Origin: Lachnospiraceae bacterium
GTDB lineage: Bacteria > Bacillota > Clostridia > Lachnospirales > Lachnospiraceae
Direction: 5' to 3'
DNA: 64,000 nucleotides
NCBI GenBank assembly: GCA_024691425.1
Contig: JAILNQ010000023.1
Span: 1-64,000 of the forward strand
Under the pieces are notes generated by a model that saw nothing but the letters and a program-made list of their open reading frames with translations, was not told where the DNA came from and ran no database searches. The stretch's first letter is position 1. Every line of letters begins with the position of its first letter. Shown piece after piece: positions 25,432 to 34,010 of this stretch. The translations under genes were made by a program, and so were the position numbers.

Positions 25432-26001
25432 CTATGCACGCCTTCTCTTTCCATATGAATCACATTCCTTTACAAGACGGTCATACGTCCTGTTGAGCGA
25501 CTTGACCATTTCCGTGTCGCCCCCGAGACAGTCGGGATGGAACAGTTTCATAAGATCCTTATATCGTTTCTTGATCAGGAGAATGTTATCGGCGCCCCTG
25601 AATAATACGTCATTAACTTCCTTGCTCTCAAGCGAGATGCTTCCGGCTATCCTCTCCTCAAGCTGCGCCTCTCTCTCCCTAAGGGAGTTCTCTCTTGCGA
25701 TAAGAGCCTGCCTGTCACGGTCAAGTTCCTCAAAACCCCTTTTGATCACGGCATGCTTCTGATCGATAAGCTCCTCTTCGCGGCGGATCTGAGCGCTCCT
25801 CGTTTCCAGACGCGCTTCATTCCTGCGGCACTCCTCACGTGCATCCTCTCTCTCGTTCAGAAAATCCCTCCTTAGCATCTCGAGATCGAGCTTCTCATCA
25901 CGGAGCCTTACGCTTTCCTTAAACAGCCATAGCTTAATCTCCTTGAGCTGCGACGCTTCGTCGACTGCCTCAAGCTTCTCGAACATTTCCTCCACACTCA
26001 T
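25432..26001 (-). CDS. Coiled-coil protein with C-terminal J-domain-like segment
   Basis: A 189-residue protein: a long charged coiled coil (about residues 10-125) and a C-terminal helix pair YKDLMKLFHPDCLGGD, which keeps the HPD motif of DnaJ proteins, followed by a J-like helix (MVKSLNRTYDRLVKE). The HPD loop stimulates DnaK in true J-proteins. The placement at the C-terminus behind a coiled coil is unlike DnaJ or CbpA; it may target DnaK to a client. GAGGG ribosome site at 8 bases. Single gene. Confidence 0.75.
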   Translation of the reverse strand: MSVEEMFEKLEAVDEASQLKEIKLWLFKESVRLRDEKLDLEMLRRDFLNEREDAREECRRNEARLETRSAQIRREEELIDQKHAVIKRGFEELDRDRQALIARENSLREREAQLEERIAGSISLESKEVNDVLFRGADNILLIKKRYKDLMKLFHPDCLGGDTEMVKSLNRTYDRLVKECDSYGKRRRA

Positions 26002-26205
26002 TTTACTTCCCTCATTCTTTGTAGGATCTTACTGACAAAGACCCTGAACACTTATATTCCCCTTGCAGATGTCTTGGCAGGTTCGCGCCATTTTTACCGG
26101 GCCTGCCCTATAATAAGTACACCCACATCGTATAGAATACCATATGTTGTAGTAAAATGACATACCTAATTTGATTTTTTGTGAATTTTGGCGAAATTTT
26201 GCACG

Positions 26206-26232
26206 GAGCATTCAGCAAAATGCTGAATGCTC
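26206..26232 (-). terminator. Hairpin terminator after the acetyltransferase gene
   Basis: GAGCATTCAGCA / TGCTGAATGCTC with a 3-base loop, 2 bases after the stop at 26235. The following T run is modest. Confidence 0.7.
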
Positions 26233-26234
26233 TG

Positions 26235-27098
26235 TCATGCCTGTGAAATAGAAGGAAACATGAACCTGTCGTTCTTTATGTTCTCGAAGATCTGACCCTT
26301 AGCAAAAAGGACGTTATCGCTGTCCTCGATCTTAACACGTTCGAATCCTGTGCTGTTCTCAGGAGTAAATGCCAGCCTGACAGATTTCACGCTGCTGCCG
26401 AAAGAGGCAATGGCATCTCCGAGGCTTACTTTCTCGCTCGAGAAGATCGCGTATAGAATCAGTTCATCCGCGTTCATTTCTGCGACTGCATAAACTTCCG
26501 ATGACGGCAGATAGTAAACGCAGTCAGAAAGCGGTCCTGTGAGGTGGAACATGAACAAGCCGGGGTTGCCGAGCATGATCCGGTCGCCATACTGCTCTCT
26601 TCTTAGAATTATGTCAACCATTCTGTCCCATTCTTCTTTTGAATCCATCGCTATTTTTTCTGCTTCAGATGGATTATTTATGTTAACCGATTTGACGCAC
26701 TGATATTCACTTATGCGGGAAAATCCGAATTTCTCATAGAACGGAGCCATATGCTCCTCGGCATAAAGATAGATGCCCTCAAACGAATGCTCGCAGTCGG
26801 CAAGAACCTTTTCCATTACGGCACGGGAATATCCCTTCTCTCTGTAAGCAGGATCCGTCATAACGGTTCCGAGCTGAGCTAAATGCCGGATGCGCGATTT
26901 CCATCTGATATTACATACATTCACGGAAACGTTGGACACTACTTTCCCGTCCACGACTGCGGAATAAGGGATGTAATCATCCTGCCAGAACCCGTTCTGA
27001 TACCAGGTCTCAAGATCTATTCCGAACGTAGCTTCAGCAAGCTTTGTAAGACTTAAGCGGAGCTTCTCGTCATTTCTGTAATCCGTTCTGATATCCAT
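26235..27098 (-). CDS. GNAT-family N-acetyltransferase
   Basis: A 287-residue two-part GNAT protein. The N-terminal half has the acetyl-CoA segment LGTVMTDPAYREKGYSRAVM and the distal FYEKFGF motif; the C-terminal half (about 150-287) resembles the sterol-carrier-like domain of Eis-type acetyltransferases only loosely. Substrate unknown. ATG at 27098 has GGAGG 7 bases upstream, better than the frame start at 27131. Stands alone between two non-coding stretches. Confidence 0.82.
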   Translation of the reverse strand: MDIRTDYRNDEKLRLSLTKLAEATFGIDLETWYQNGFWQDDYIPYSAVVDGKVVSNVSVNVCNIRWKSRIRHLAQLGTVMTDPAYREKGYSRAVMEKVLADCEHSFEGIYLYAEEHMAPFYEKFGFSRISEYQCVKSVNINNPSEAEKIAMDSKEEWDRMVDIILRREQYGDRIMLGNPGLFMFHLTGPLSDCVYYLPSSEVYAVAEMNADELILYAIFSSEKVSLGDAIASFGSSVKSVRLAFTPENSTGFERVKIEDSDNVLFAKGQIFENIKNDRFMFPSISQA

Positions 27099-27131
27099 CC
27101 GTGTTCCTCCGAGCGTTTCTATGTCCATCAT

Positions 27132-27692
27132 TATAATATGATGCAGCAGCTATTACAATGCATAGTGTTCGACCATGCCGTTCAGCCATATTATACGATG
27201 AGTATTTGTAAGATTTCACTCCGTTGACCTTGTTGGTCATTTGCGGCTGTATTCAAAAATCTATTTCTTTATCGTCAATATTCCGTGTAAAACGTGGGTT
27301 TTTGAAAGGTCTGTGGTCATATTATATATTGACAGCTTATATACCGTTTTGAGATATTGTATTCCTATTTGGAATATTCCGAAGGTCGTTATATGAATCA
27401 ATCATAAAAGAATCAGATCAAAGATCATTCTGAATGCGGAACTATTGAAGAAACCGCGCAGAATCAACTTATTTCGGCGCTTAACTGCCAGAAATCGCAC
27501 AATCGCATGTTTATTCCCAAATCTCAAAAAAGTATATCGACCAACGCGGTCAAAATGAGTCATCTCGCTCTCATGATCAGTCCGAAGAGGAATCTTACGC
27601 AGCCGCTGGAGCTCAACAGATTTTTTTCCTGATTTTTTTATTGTACTTTTATTTTTTAATTTTTTTATTCTTTATTTAATCCGAACGCGGAA
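27132..27692. other. AT-rich intergenic region without a convincing gene
   Basis: About 560 bases of lower GC than its surroundings. On the plus strand a moderate promoter is visible (TTGACA 27329-27334, 17 bases, AGATAT), followed by a 5-codon frame MNQS and then an open frame 27408-27632 of 74 codons with no proper start or ribosome site. The last 60 bases are almost pure T/A runs. Possibly a decayed gene or a spacer; nothing can be assigned. Confidence 0.4.
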
Positions 27693-30152
27693 TTATTTCC
27701 CGAGCTGATCATCAAGCACTGTCCGTCTGGTCATGACACCATCATCGTACTTTATTATGATCTCTCCCATCTTATCGGTCCGGAGTATCACAGATCCCGT
27801 CTCCGCAAGCCTCTCTAACGTCTCGGCATGCGGATGGCCGTATGAATTGCCCTCGCCGGACGATATTACCGATACCTTCGGCATGACCTTCGAAAGAAAA
27901 GCATCTGATGAGGAATATCTGCTCCCGTGGTGTGCCACTTTAAGATACGTTACCCGTCCGATACGATCTGAAAGCTTCTTTTCAACGTTCTCGCTGATAT
28001 CTCCGGTAAAGAGCGCGCTGAATCTTCCACCGTCCCTGTCTGTATGATCAAGCCTGAAAACGATAGAATTATCGTTCTCATCCGTTGAAGGAACCGAAGA
28101 TCCCGAAACAGATGCTCCCTCCGGGCCTGGGCTTATGATCGTCATTGACATATCGCCGGCCTTTATGACGTCTCCTGCGGATACAGAAACGATTCTGCAC
28201 CCTTTATTGTCCGCAGCCCGTTCAAGCCTTTCAAAATTCTCTGAACTTTTGGACCATACAGGATATGACACAACAATATTCCTGATCCTGACCGGGCATC
28301 CGCTCTCCTCGAGCAGTTCGATCATCCCGTTAACATGATCGTTATCCATATGCGTAAGAACGCAGTAATCAACTACAGGGACCCGGTTGGCTTTCAGCAC
28401 CGGAAGAATACGGTAGGTTCCGACCAGTTTCACATCGCTGCTCCCGCCGTCGATCATCACGGAAGGTATTCCGTCACCGATGATCAGCGCACAGTCACCC
28501 TGACCGACATCTATGTTCCTTATCTCGACTTCCTTTCGCGGATGCCACGTAATGATCACAGCCGCTGTGCCAAACATGGCAATGGTTGCTGTCATAACAA
28601 GAATATTTTTTCTTTTCTTTCGCCGCCGGTCAGATATGTTCTCTGTTACATATGTTATTTTATATATATCCGTTTTAGGATTGCAAGCGTCATTTAACAA
28701 ATTACGTCGACCACTGCGGTCAACATTTTTAGCGTATGTGTTATTTTTATTTTTTCGTCCTAAGACAATATTGTTTGAAATTACGGCAAGTATTACAATG
28801 GTGACATACGTTATTGATTGCCACTTCTCCGGTTTGCCCGTAATAAGCATATTTCCGTCAATTTTTTCAGAAATTTTTCCGAGGTATTTGTAAAGCCATA
28901 AAATATAATGCGTTATTTTTAATATAACGGCCGGATTCAGGCCCGTCCAACCGACGATGATGCCCGAAAAACCTGTAAAAAGCACAACTCCCATAAGCGG
29001 TATGACGATAAGATTTATGAGGACCGAACAGAGCGAAATCTGCATGAAGGACGAAGCAGTAACAGGAAGAGTGGCTACCGTAACGGAAACTGTGATACAA
29101 ACTGCCCTGTACAGATTGATGAGCTTTTCAGAAACAGGTCCTGACTGTCTCCTCGGAAAATCAGAAATCCGCAGGATAACAGGTATGCGGTCGAAAACCG
29201 GGAAAATGCATGCTATCCCGATAACGGCACCGAATGACATGAGAAAACCCGAGTCGTACAGATAGCCCGGATTTTCTATGACTATAAGAACCGCGGAAAG
29301 AGCAGCCGCTGACATGAGATCATACGTTCTTCCTGCTATGACGGAAACGACTGACAGTGCAAACATCAGCATCGCTCTTACGGTCGAGGTGGAAAGACCG
29401 GTCATGATCGAATAAAGTCCTATAACAGTTCCCGAAAGCAGCGCCGCAGCCTTTACCCTCATCCCCAGCCTCTTAAGGAACGAAAGCAGGGCCATTCCGA
29501 CCGATGCGATATGAAGCCCGGAGAGTGCGAGTATATGGCTGATTCCGGCGTTCTGAAACAGATCTTTGATATCTCTGTCGAGGCCTGACTTATCTCCCAG
29601 CGTCATAGCGGCCACAAGTGATGCATCATCCTCGCTCATGCTCTCCTTAAGTATCCCGAACGAGCCATCCCTGATCCTGCGCAGGTTCTCGGTCAGAATC
29701 CCGTAACTTTCCGACTTTTTCAGTATTCTTGCCCGCTTCAGCTGCCCCTCATATCCCCTTATCATGTAGTAATTACGCGAGTCGAACTGCCCTTCGCAGG
29801 TCGGAACATCAAAAGGCGCAAAAATCCCTCTCGCCTCTATCCTAGAGCCAAGCCTGGCATATTCCGCTAAGGTCTGCGTATCCGTTTTTACGATTATTCC
29901 TGAGGATTTATCCGGGAAAGCGGTTTTCTTCGTTCCCTGACCGATATCATCATGAAATGATACGTCTTTTAGATATATCTGAAATGTCTGGTTCTTGATC
30001 TGCCTGTCGGCAACAGTTCCCGATACGGTTACCGTCCGTCCGTCGTATTCATCAACGGAAAATGATGGCTCGGGCGGCGACATTCCCGAAAAGAAGTATA
30101 CCGCCGCAAGAAAAAGAAGGCAGACAAAGCACATAGGCCGTCTTGAAGCCAC
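27693..30152 (-). CDS. comEC: ComEC/Rec2 DNA uptake channel
   Basis: An 819-residue membrane protein that carries single-stranded DNA into the cell during transformation. Order: N-terminal membrane helices and a DUF4131/OB-like domain (about 1-160), the Competence membrane domain (about 190-460, with NAGISHILALSGLHI), a basic AT-rich linker, and a metallo-beta-lactamase domain (about 550-800, VLTHMDNDHVNG and VAHHGSRYSSS). All three parts are complete. The start is GTG with GGAGG 7 bases upstream. It is last in an operon with comEA, a two-component pair and a GerMN lipoprotein. Confidence 0.93.
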   Translation of the reverse strand: MASRRPMCFVCLLFLAAVYFFSGMSPPEPSFSVDEYDGRTVTVSGTVADRQIKNQTFQIYLKDVSFHDDIGQGTKKTAFPDKSSGIIVKTDTQTLAEYARLGSRIEARGIFAPFDVPTCEGQFDSRNYYMIRGYEGQLKRARILKKSESYGILTENLRRIRDGSFGILKESMSEDDASLVAAMTLGDKSGLDRDIKDLFQNAGISHILALSGLHIASVGMALLSFLKRLGMRVKAAALLSGTVIGLYSIMTGLSTSTVRAMLMFALSVVSVIAGRTYDLMSAAALSAVLIVIENPGYLYDSGFLMSFGAVIGIACIFPVFDRIPVILRISDFPRRQSGPVSEKLINLYRAVCITVSVTVATLPVTASSFMQISLCSVLINLIVIPLMGVVLFTGFSGIIVGWTGLNPAVILKITHYILWLYKYLGKISEKIDGNMLITGKPEKWQSITYVTIVILAVISNNIVLGRKNKNNTYAKNVDRSGRRNLLNDACNPKTDIYKITYVTENISDRRRKKRKNILVMTATIAMFGTAAVIITWHPRKEVEIRNIDVGQGDCALIIGDGIPSVMIDGGSSDVKLVGTYRILPVLKANRVPVVDYCVLTHMDNDHVNGMIELLEESGCPVRIRNIVVSYPVWSKSSENFERLERAADNKGCRIVSVSAGDVIKAGDMSMTIISPGPEGASVSGSSVPSTDENDNSIVFRLDHTDRDGGRFSALFTGDISENVEKKLSDRIGRVTYLKVAHHGSRYSSSDAFLSKVMPKVSVISSGEGNSYGHPHAETLERLAETGSVILRTDKMGEIIIKYDDGVMTRRTVLDDQLGK

Positions 30153-30174
30153 ATCAACACCTCCGCGACTATGA

Positions 30175-31083
30175 TCATTCAGTTATTTCGAGATTTCTTT
30201 CAAATGGGCCTGAAAGACTGTACTCACCGAGTTCAACACCTGCATCCCCGTCTATAAGGATGCGGACTTTGTTGATATTCTCAACCGGTGCTAGAGAATT
30301 GACTATAGAATATATCATGACTGAAGAAGAAACGTTAGTTTTCTTGTTGAGAAAATCTTTGCTAAGGTTTACATAACATGTTCCGTCGAGCGTCGTAACC
30401 GAATTGATCTTCGTTGACGGATTAACCGTTGCAAATGCGTCAGAGCTTTTCGGACCTGATATGATGTTCTCGACCACGAACCTGTCCATCGGCGTATTGA
30501 CGTCATATTCCACGGTTTCGGTTTTCTCAATGAGCTTCTGGCCGTCAGCGCTCGCAAAAAAAAGATGCAGTTCAACCTTTTCCTGTGTGAGCACAGAAGT
30601 TCCGTCTTCATCAAAGAACGACTCCGGCGTAAGACTTCCTACCGGTTCACCCAGATGATCGCACAGCGGTGCTCCGTCAACCGTGAAGCTGACAGACTGT
30701 ACTCCGTCCAGCTGGCAGAGAGTCTTAACTACCGCTGCCTCGCAGAGCAGACGCCGCATAATGTCTGTTTCAGCAAAGGCGCTGCCCAGATCGACGATCA
30801 CAGAATCGGCAACACTCTTAAAGGAAACGTCTGTTATTTCATTTGGTATCGACGACCTGCTCCCATTCCCGTCAGGCCCGTCCTTAAGCCTTCCGAGCAG
30901 CTCACCGACGCGATCCGATGTTTCTTCTCCGGCCGGTTCGTATGCTGACGGCTCGAGCCTGTCAGAATCCGCGGTGAGATCGTATACGTATATGGCGTTC
31001 CCTGAGATAACAGGTGTATTCCGGCTGCACGCAGTCAGAATAATCGTTATAATAACGCTCGCTATTATTACGGTTCTTCTCAA
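30175..31083 (-). CDS. GerMN-domain lipoprotein
   Basis: A 302-residue exported lipoprotein (TVIIASVIITIILTACS, lipobox LTAC). Two GerMN/sporulation-type domains are visible: about residues 50-150 (VADSVIVDLGSAF) and 170-295 (DGTCYVNLSKDFL, NKVRILIDGD). Related proteins LpqB and GerM sit next to sensor kinases and germination genes. The start is TTG, overlapping the kinase stop with AAGGAGGG at 8 bases. It probably modulates the adjacent kinase at the membrane, as LpqB does for MtrB; that is inference. Confidence 0.87.
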   Translation of the reverse strand: MRRTVIIASVIITIILTACSRNTPVISGNAIYVYDLTADSDRLEPSAYEPAGEETSDRVGELLGRLKDGPDGNGSRSSIPNEITDVSFKSVADSVIVDLGSAFAETDIMRRLLCEAAVVKTLCQLDGVQSVSFTVDGAPLCDHLGEPVGSLTPESFFDEDGTSVLTQEKVELHLFFASADGQKLIEKTETVEYDVNTPMDRFVVENIISGPKSSDAFATVNPSTKINSVTTLDGTCYVNLSKDFLNKKTNVSSSVMIYSIVNSLAPVENINKVRILIDGDAGVELGEYSLSGPFERNLEITE

Positions 31084-32564
31084 GGCCTGCCCTCCTTTGC
31101 TTCATTTTCCTGTACAGCTTCAGAAGCCGGGGCAACGATGTAGCTCAACGGGATCTTTATTTCAAATCTCGATCCCTCTCCGGGCGTGCTATCAACTTTC
31201 ACGGTCCCCTTATGCATGAGTATTGAACTTCTTGCGATAGCAAGACCGAGTCCCGTTCCGCCGATCTCCCTCGAATGCGATTTGTCTACCCTGTAGAATC
31301 TTTCAAAAATGTTCGGGATATCTTCTTTCGGAATTCCGATACCGGTATCCTCAACCGTCACAACGAACTGCATAGGCTCGCTGTCGAGCGTGATCTTCAC
31401 CGTCCCGCCCTCATGATTGTATTTTATTCCGTTCTCTATGATGTTCGTGAACGCAGAGGATAGTTTCGTCTCATCGACCTCCGCGATCACAGGACGGATA
31501 GTCTCGAATATGAGCTCGACCTTGTCCCTGTCCGCTATCGGCATGAGCCTCTTTATGATCCCTTCGAGCATCGTGTCTATATCGCACTTCTCTATCTTAA
31601 GGTCCGTTGCCGTCCTGTCCATCTTGACCAGCGAAAGAAGGTCGTTGATTATCTTGTCCTCACGGTCCACCTCGGCAATGATGTCGCTCATGAACTCCCC
31701 GTACAGTTCCTTCGGGGCGTCCGGTTCGGCGGTAATAGATTCCGCGAGAAGCTTTATTGACGTTATGGGAGTCTTCAGCTCGTGGGAAACGTTTGCAACG
31801 AACTCGCTTCTCGAATCATCGAGATTCTTCATCCTCGTAATGACCTGATTGAACGCATCATTGATCTGCGCTGTCTCCCTGTAGTCGAATATGCTTATCT
31901 TTTCTTCGTCGAAACCGTATCTGATGTTCTCGACGCTCGCCGAAAGCCTTCTGAACTGTCCGATGATCTTTGCCGCGACAACAATGGCGATTCCGAGCGC
32001 AATGGCAGAAAGAGCAAGAAGAAGAAGCGTGCACAGTTTTCTTGAGTTTTCCAGAACAGAAGCGATATCAGAAGTCCCGATGTAGGTTAACATAACTCCA
32101 ACAGGTTCCGCATCCCTTGCTGAGATCGGAGTGACTATCTCGATCATACGGCTATCGCTGTCATACTCCGATGAACTCTCTCCTAAAAGGCCCCTTGCGG
32201 CCTTTGCAGAAACTATGTATCTTCCTTCGCATCTGGAATATGTGTCCTTAACTGCTTTAAGATCGGGGCCTATCAGCATTACGCGCCCGTCATAGAGATC
32301 AGAGATAAGAGCCAGCTCGGAAGAAGCGGTGCCGTTTTCCGCCGCGTCGGGATATCCGAGCTGATATAGATGGTCTGATATTATGAGGCACTGTTCCTTT
32401 GCAGTTCTGATCCTTGTCTCGACAGCCTTTTTCTCATAGTTTGAAAGAAATGCCTCTGACAGTATCGCGCCCGGAATGATGCCTACGAGACAGATTATGA
32501 GAAACAGGTCAAGTCTGAGGCTTCTGCTGAATTTTATCCTGAATTTTCCGATGCTTTCCCTCAA
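31080..32564 (-). CDS. Membrane sensor histidine kinase
   Basis: A 494-residue kinase: TM1 (about 17-38), extracytoplasmic sensor (about 39-165), TM2 (about 172-195), HAMP, HisKA with the phospho-His in FVANVSHELKTPITSIK, and HATPase_c (N-box ENGIKYN, G1 DTGIGI, F-box, G2 GGTGLGLAIA). It belongs to the PhoR/WalK-type architecture. TTG start with AAGGAGTG 7 bases upstream, 3 bases after the response regulator stop, so the pair is co-translated. Confidence 0.94.
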   Translation of the reverse strand: MRESIGKFRIKFSRSLRLDLFLIICLVGIIPGAILSEAFLSNYEKKAVETRIRTAKEQCLIISDHLYQLGYPDAAENGTASSELALISDLYDGRVMLIGPDLKAVKDTYSRCEGRYIVSAKAARGLLGESSSEYDSDSRMIEIVTPISARDAEPVGVMLTYIGTSDIASVLENSRKLCTLLLLALSAIALGIAIVVAAKIIGQFRRLSASVENIRYGFDEEKISIFDYRETAQINDAFNQVITRMKNLDDSRSEFVANVSHELKTPITSIKLLAESITAEPDAPKELYGEFMSDIIAEVDREDKIINDLLSLVKMDRTATDLKIEKCDIDTMLEGIIKRLMPIADRDKVELIFETIRPVIAEVDETKLSSAFTNIIENGIKYNHEGGTVKITLDSEPMQFVVTVEDTGIGIPKEDIPNIFERFYRVDKSHSREIGGTGLGLAIARSSILMHKGTVKVDSTPGEGSRFEIKIPLSYIVAPASEAVQENEAKEGRP

Positions 32565-32567
32565 TTG

Positions 32568-33263
32568 TCACTCCTTGTAGAAATATCCTACCCCCCATTT
32601 AGTATGGACATATGTAGGGACTCCCGGATTGGGCTCGATTTTCTCGCGCAGGCGCCTGACATGAACATCCACGGTCCTGACATCCCCCGGATACTCTGCT
32701 CCCCATACGATATTCAGAAGTTTTTCCCTCGGGAAAATGACATTGGGATTCCCGCACAGTATGGCGAGGATATCAAACTCCTTAGAAGTGAGGTTATACT
32801 CTTTCCCGCTGATGAAACAGCGCCTGTTGTTTATCTCGAGCCTGATGCTTCCTATCGTTATAGCGTCAGGAATTTCGGCTGTTCTCGATCCTGATCCGGA
32901 CGAATGACCTGTTCGTCTCATGACGGCTTTTATCCTCGCCTTAAGCTCAAGTACATTGAAAGGCTTCGTCATGTAATCATCCGCCCCATATTCGAGCCCC
33001 ATGATCTTGTCACCGTCCTCGCTTTTTGCCGTCAGCATGATGATCGGTACCTGCGAGAACTTCCTCGCTTCAGAGCAGACGTCATAGCCGTTGATCTTCG
33101 GCAGCATAAGGTCGAGAATGACGATATCGTATCCACCCTCCCTGATCTTCTGCAGAGCCTCTTCACCGTCATAGGCGGTGTCCACGGTATTCCCGTCCTG
33201 TTCAAGCGAGAACGCGAGTCCTTTTACGATAAGCTTTTCATCATCAACTACGAGTATGTTCAT
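32568..33263 (-). CDS. OmpR/PhoB-family response regulator
   Basis: A 231-residue regulator: receiver (1-120) with acidic pair VDDE, phospho-Asp in IVILDLMLP, Lys in YMTKPF; winged-helix DNA-binding domain (130-231) with SKEFDILAIL and VHVRRLREKIEPNPGVP. Overall close to PhoB/WalR-type regulators. It lies between comEA and its kinase, 13 bases after comEA. Confidence 0.95.
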   Translation of the reverse strand: MNILVVDDEKLIVKGLAFSLEQDGNTVDTAYDGEEALQKIREGGYDIVILDLMLPKINGYDVCSEARKFSQVPIIMLTAKSEDGDKIMGLEYGADDYMTKPFNVLELKARIKAVMRRTGHSSGSGSRTAEIPDAITIGSIRLEINNRRCFISGKEYNLTSKEFDILAILCGNPNVIFPREKLLNIVWGAEYPGDVRTVDVHVRRLREKIEPNPGVPTYVHTKWGVGYFYKE

Positions 33264-33276
33264 AACCCTTTTCCTG

Positions 33277-33969
33277 TCATTCGACGCAGATCTTATCCTT
33301 TACCTTATTGAAAAGGCCTTCCTTGATCCCTCCGACGAGCATTATGTCCTCTATCGACTTAAACCCGCCGTTTTCTTCTCTGTAAGCGATTATCAGATCC
33401 GCCTTGGACTGTCCTATGCCGGGAAGAGTCATAAGGGTTTCTCTGCTTGCCTGATTTATGTTAACCTTTCCGTCTGTTCCGTTTTGACTGTTTCCCGAGG
33501 CGTCGCCAATATTCTCTATTCCAGGCGCGTTTGATGTTATGTTAACTGATGCCGCATAAGTCCCGTCATCCGCCGAAAAAGCCTCTTCTATTTCTGCGTT
33601 CGTCGGAATATAGATTTTCTGTCCATCCGCTACCTTCGATGCAAGATTGAGAAAATCAGCCCCTGCATCCTCAGCAAAACCTCCGGCGGCAGCTACCGCA
33701 TCAACGAGGCGGCTTCCGGATTCAAGCGTATATACGTCCGGATTCATAACAGCCCCGCACACATATACCATGATCTCAGCATGGGCAGTCTCTTCGCCCG
33801 AGCTTACTTCAGCTTCCTTGTTTTCTTCATATTCCTTTACGGTTTCCGCCGCAGGAGATGAATCTGAAACCGGAATGAGTTCGGCATCCTCGTCATCACA
33901 GCCACAAAAAGCCGTAGCAACCATAACGGCTGCCACGGCAACACAATATTTGATTTTTCCTATATTCAC
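33277..33969 (-). CDS. comEA: ComEA-like DNA-binding competence protein
   Basis: A 230-residue membrane-linked protein that binds double-stranded DNA outside the cell. N-terminal hydrophobic segment (YCVAVAAVMVATAF, followed by CGC, possibly a lipobox), acidic linker, SLBB domain (about 65-130, MVYVCGAVMNPDVYTLESG) and the helix-hairpin-helix pair (about 165-230, KVNINQASRETLMTLPGIG). GTG start with AAAGGG. It precedes the two-component genes, which is unusual: comEA normally adjoins comEC. Confidence 0.9.
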   Translation of the reverse strand: MNIGKIKYCVAVAAVMVATAFCGCDDEDAELIPVSDSSPAAETVKEYEENKEAEVSSGEETAHAEIMVYVCGAVMNPDVYTLESGSRLVDAVAAAGGFAEDAGADFLNLASKVADGQKIYIPTNAEIEEAFSADDGTYAASVNITSNAPGIENIGDASGNSQNGTDGKVNINQASRETLMTLPGIGQSKADLIIAYREENGGFKSIEDIMLVGGIKEGLFNKVKDKICVE

Positions 33970-34010
33970 GGTTCACCCTTTCCGAGTTCCCCGATACCGC
34001 CTGCTGTCGC

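Noticed and set aside
26029..26211. 60-codon minus-strand frame between J-like and GNAT genes
   Set aside because: No ribosome site, odd composition and overlap with promoter-like AT sequence.
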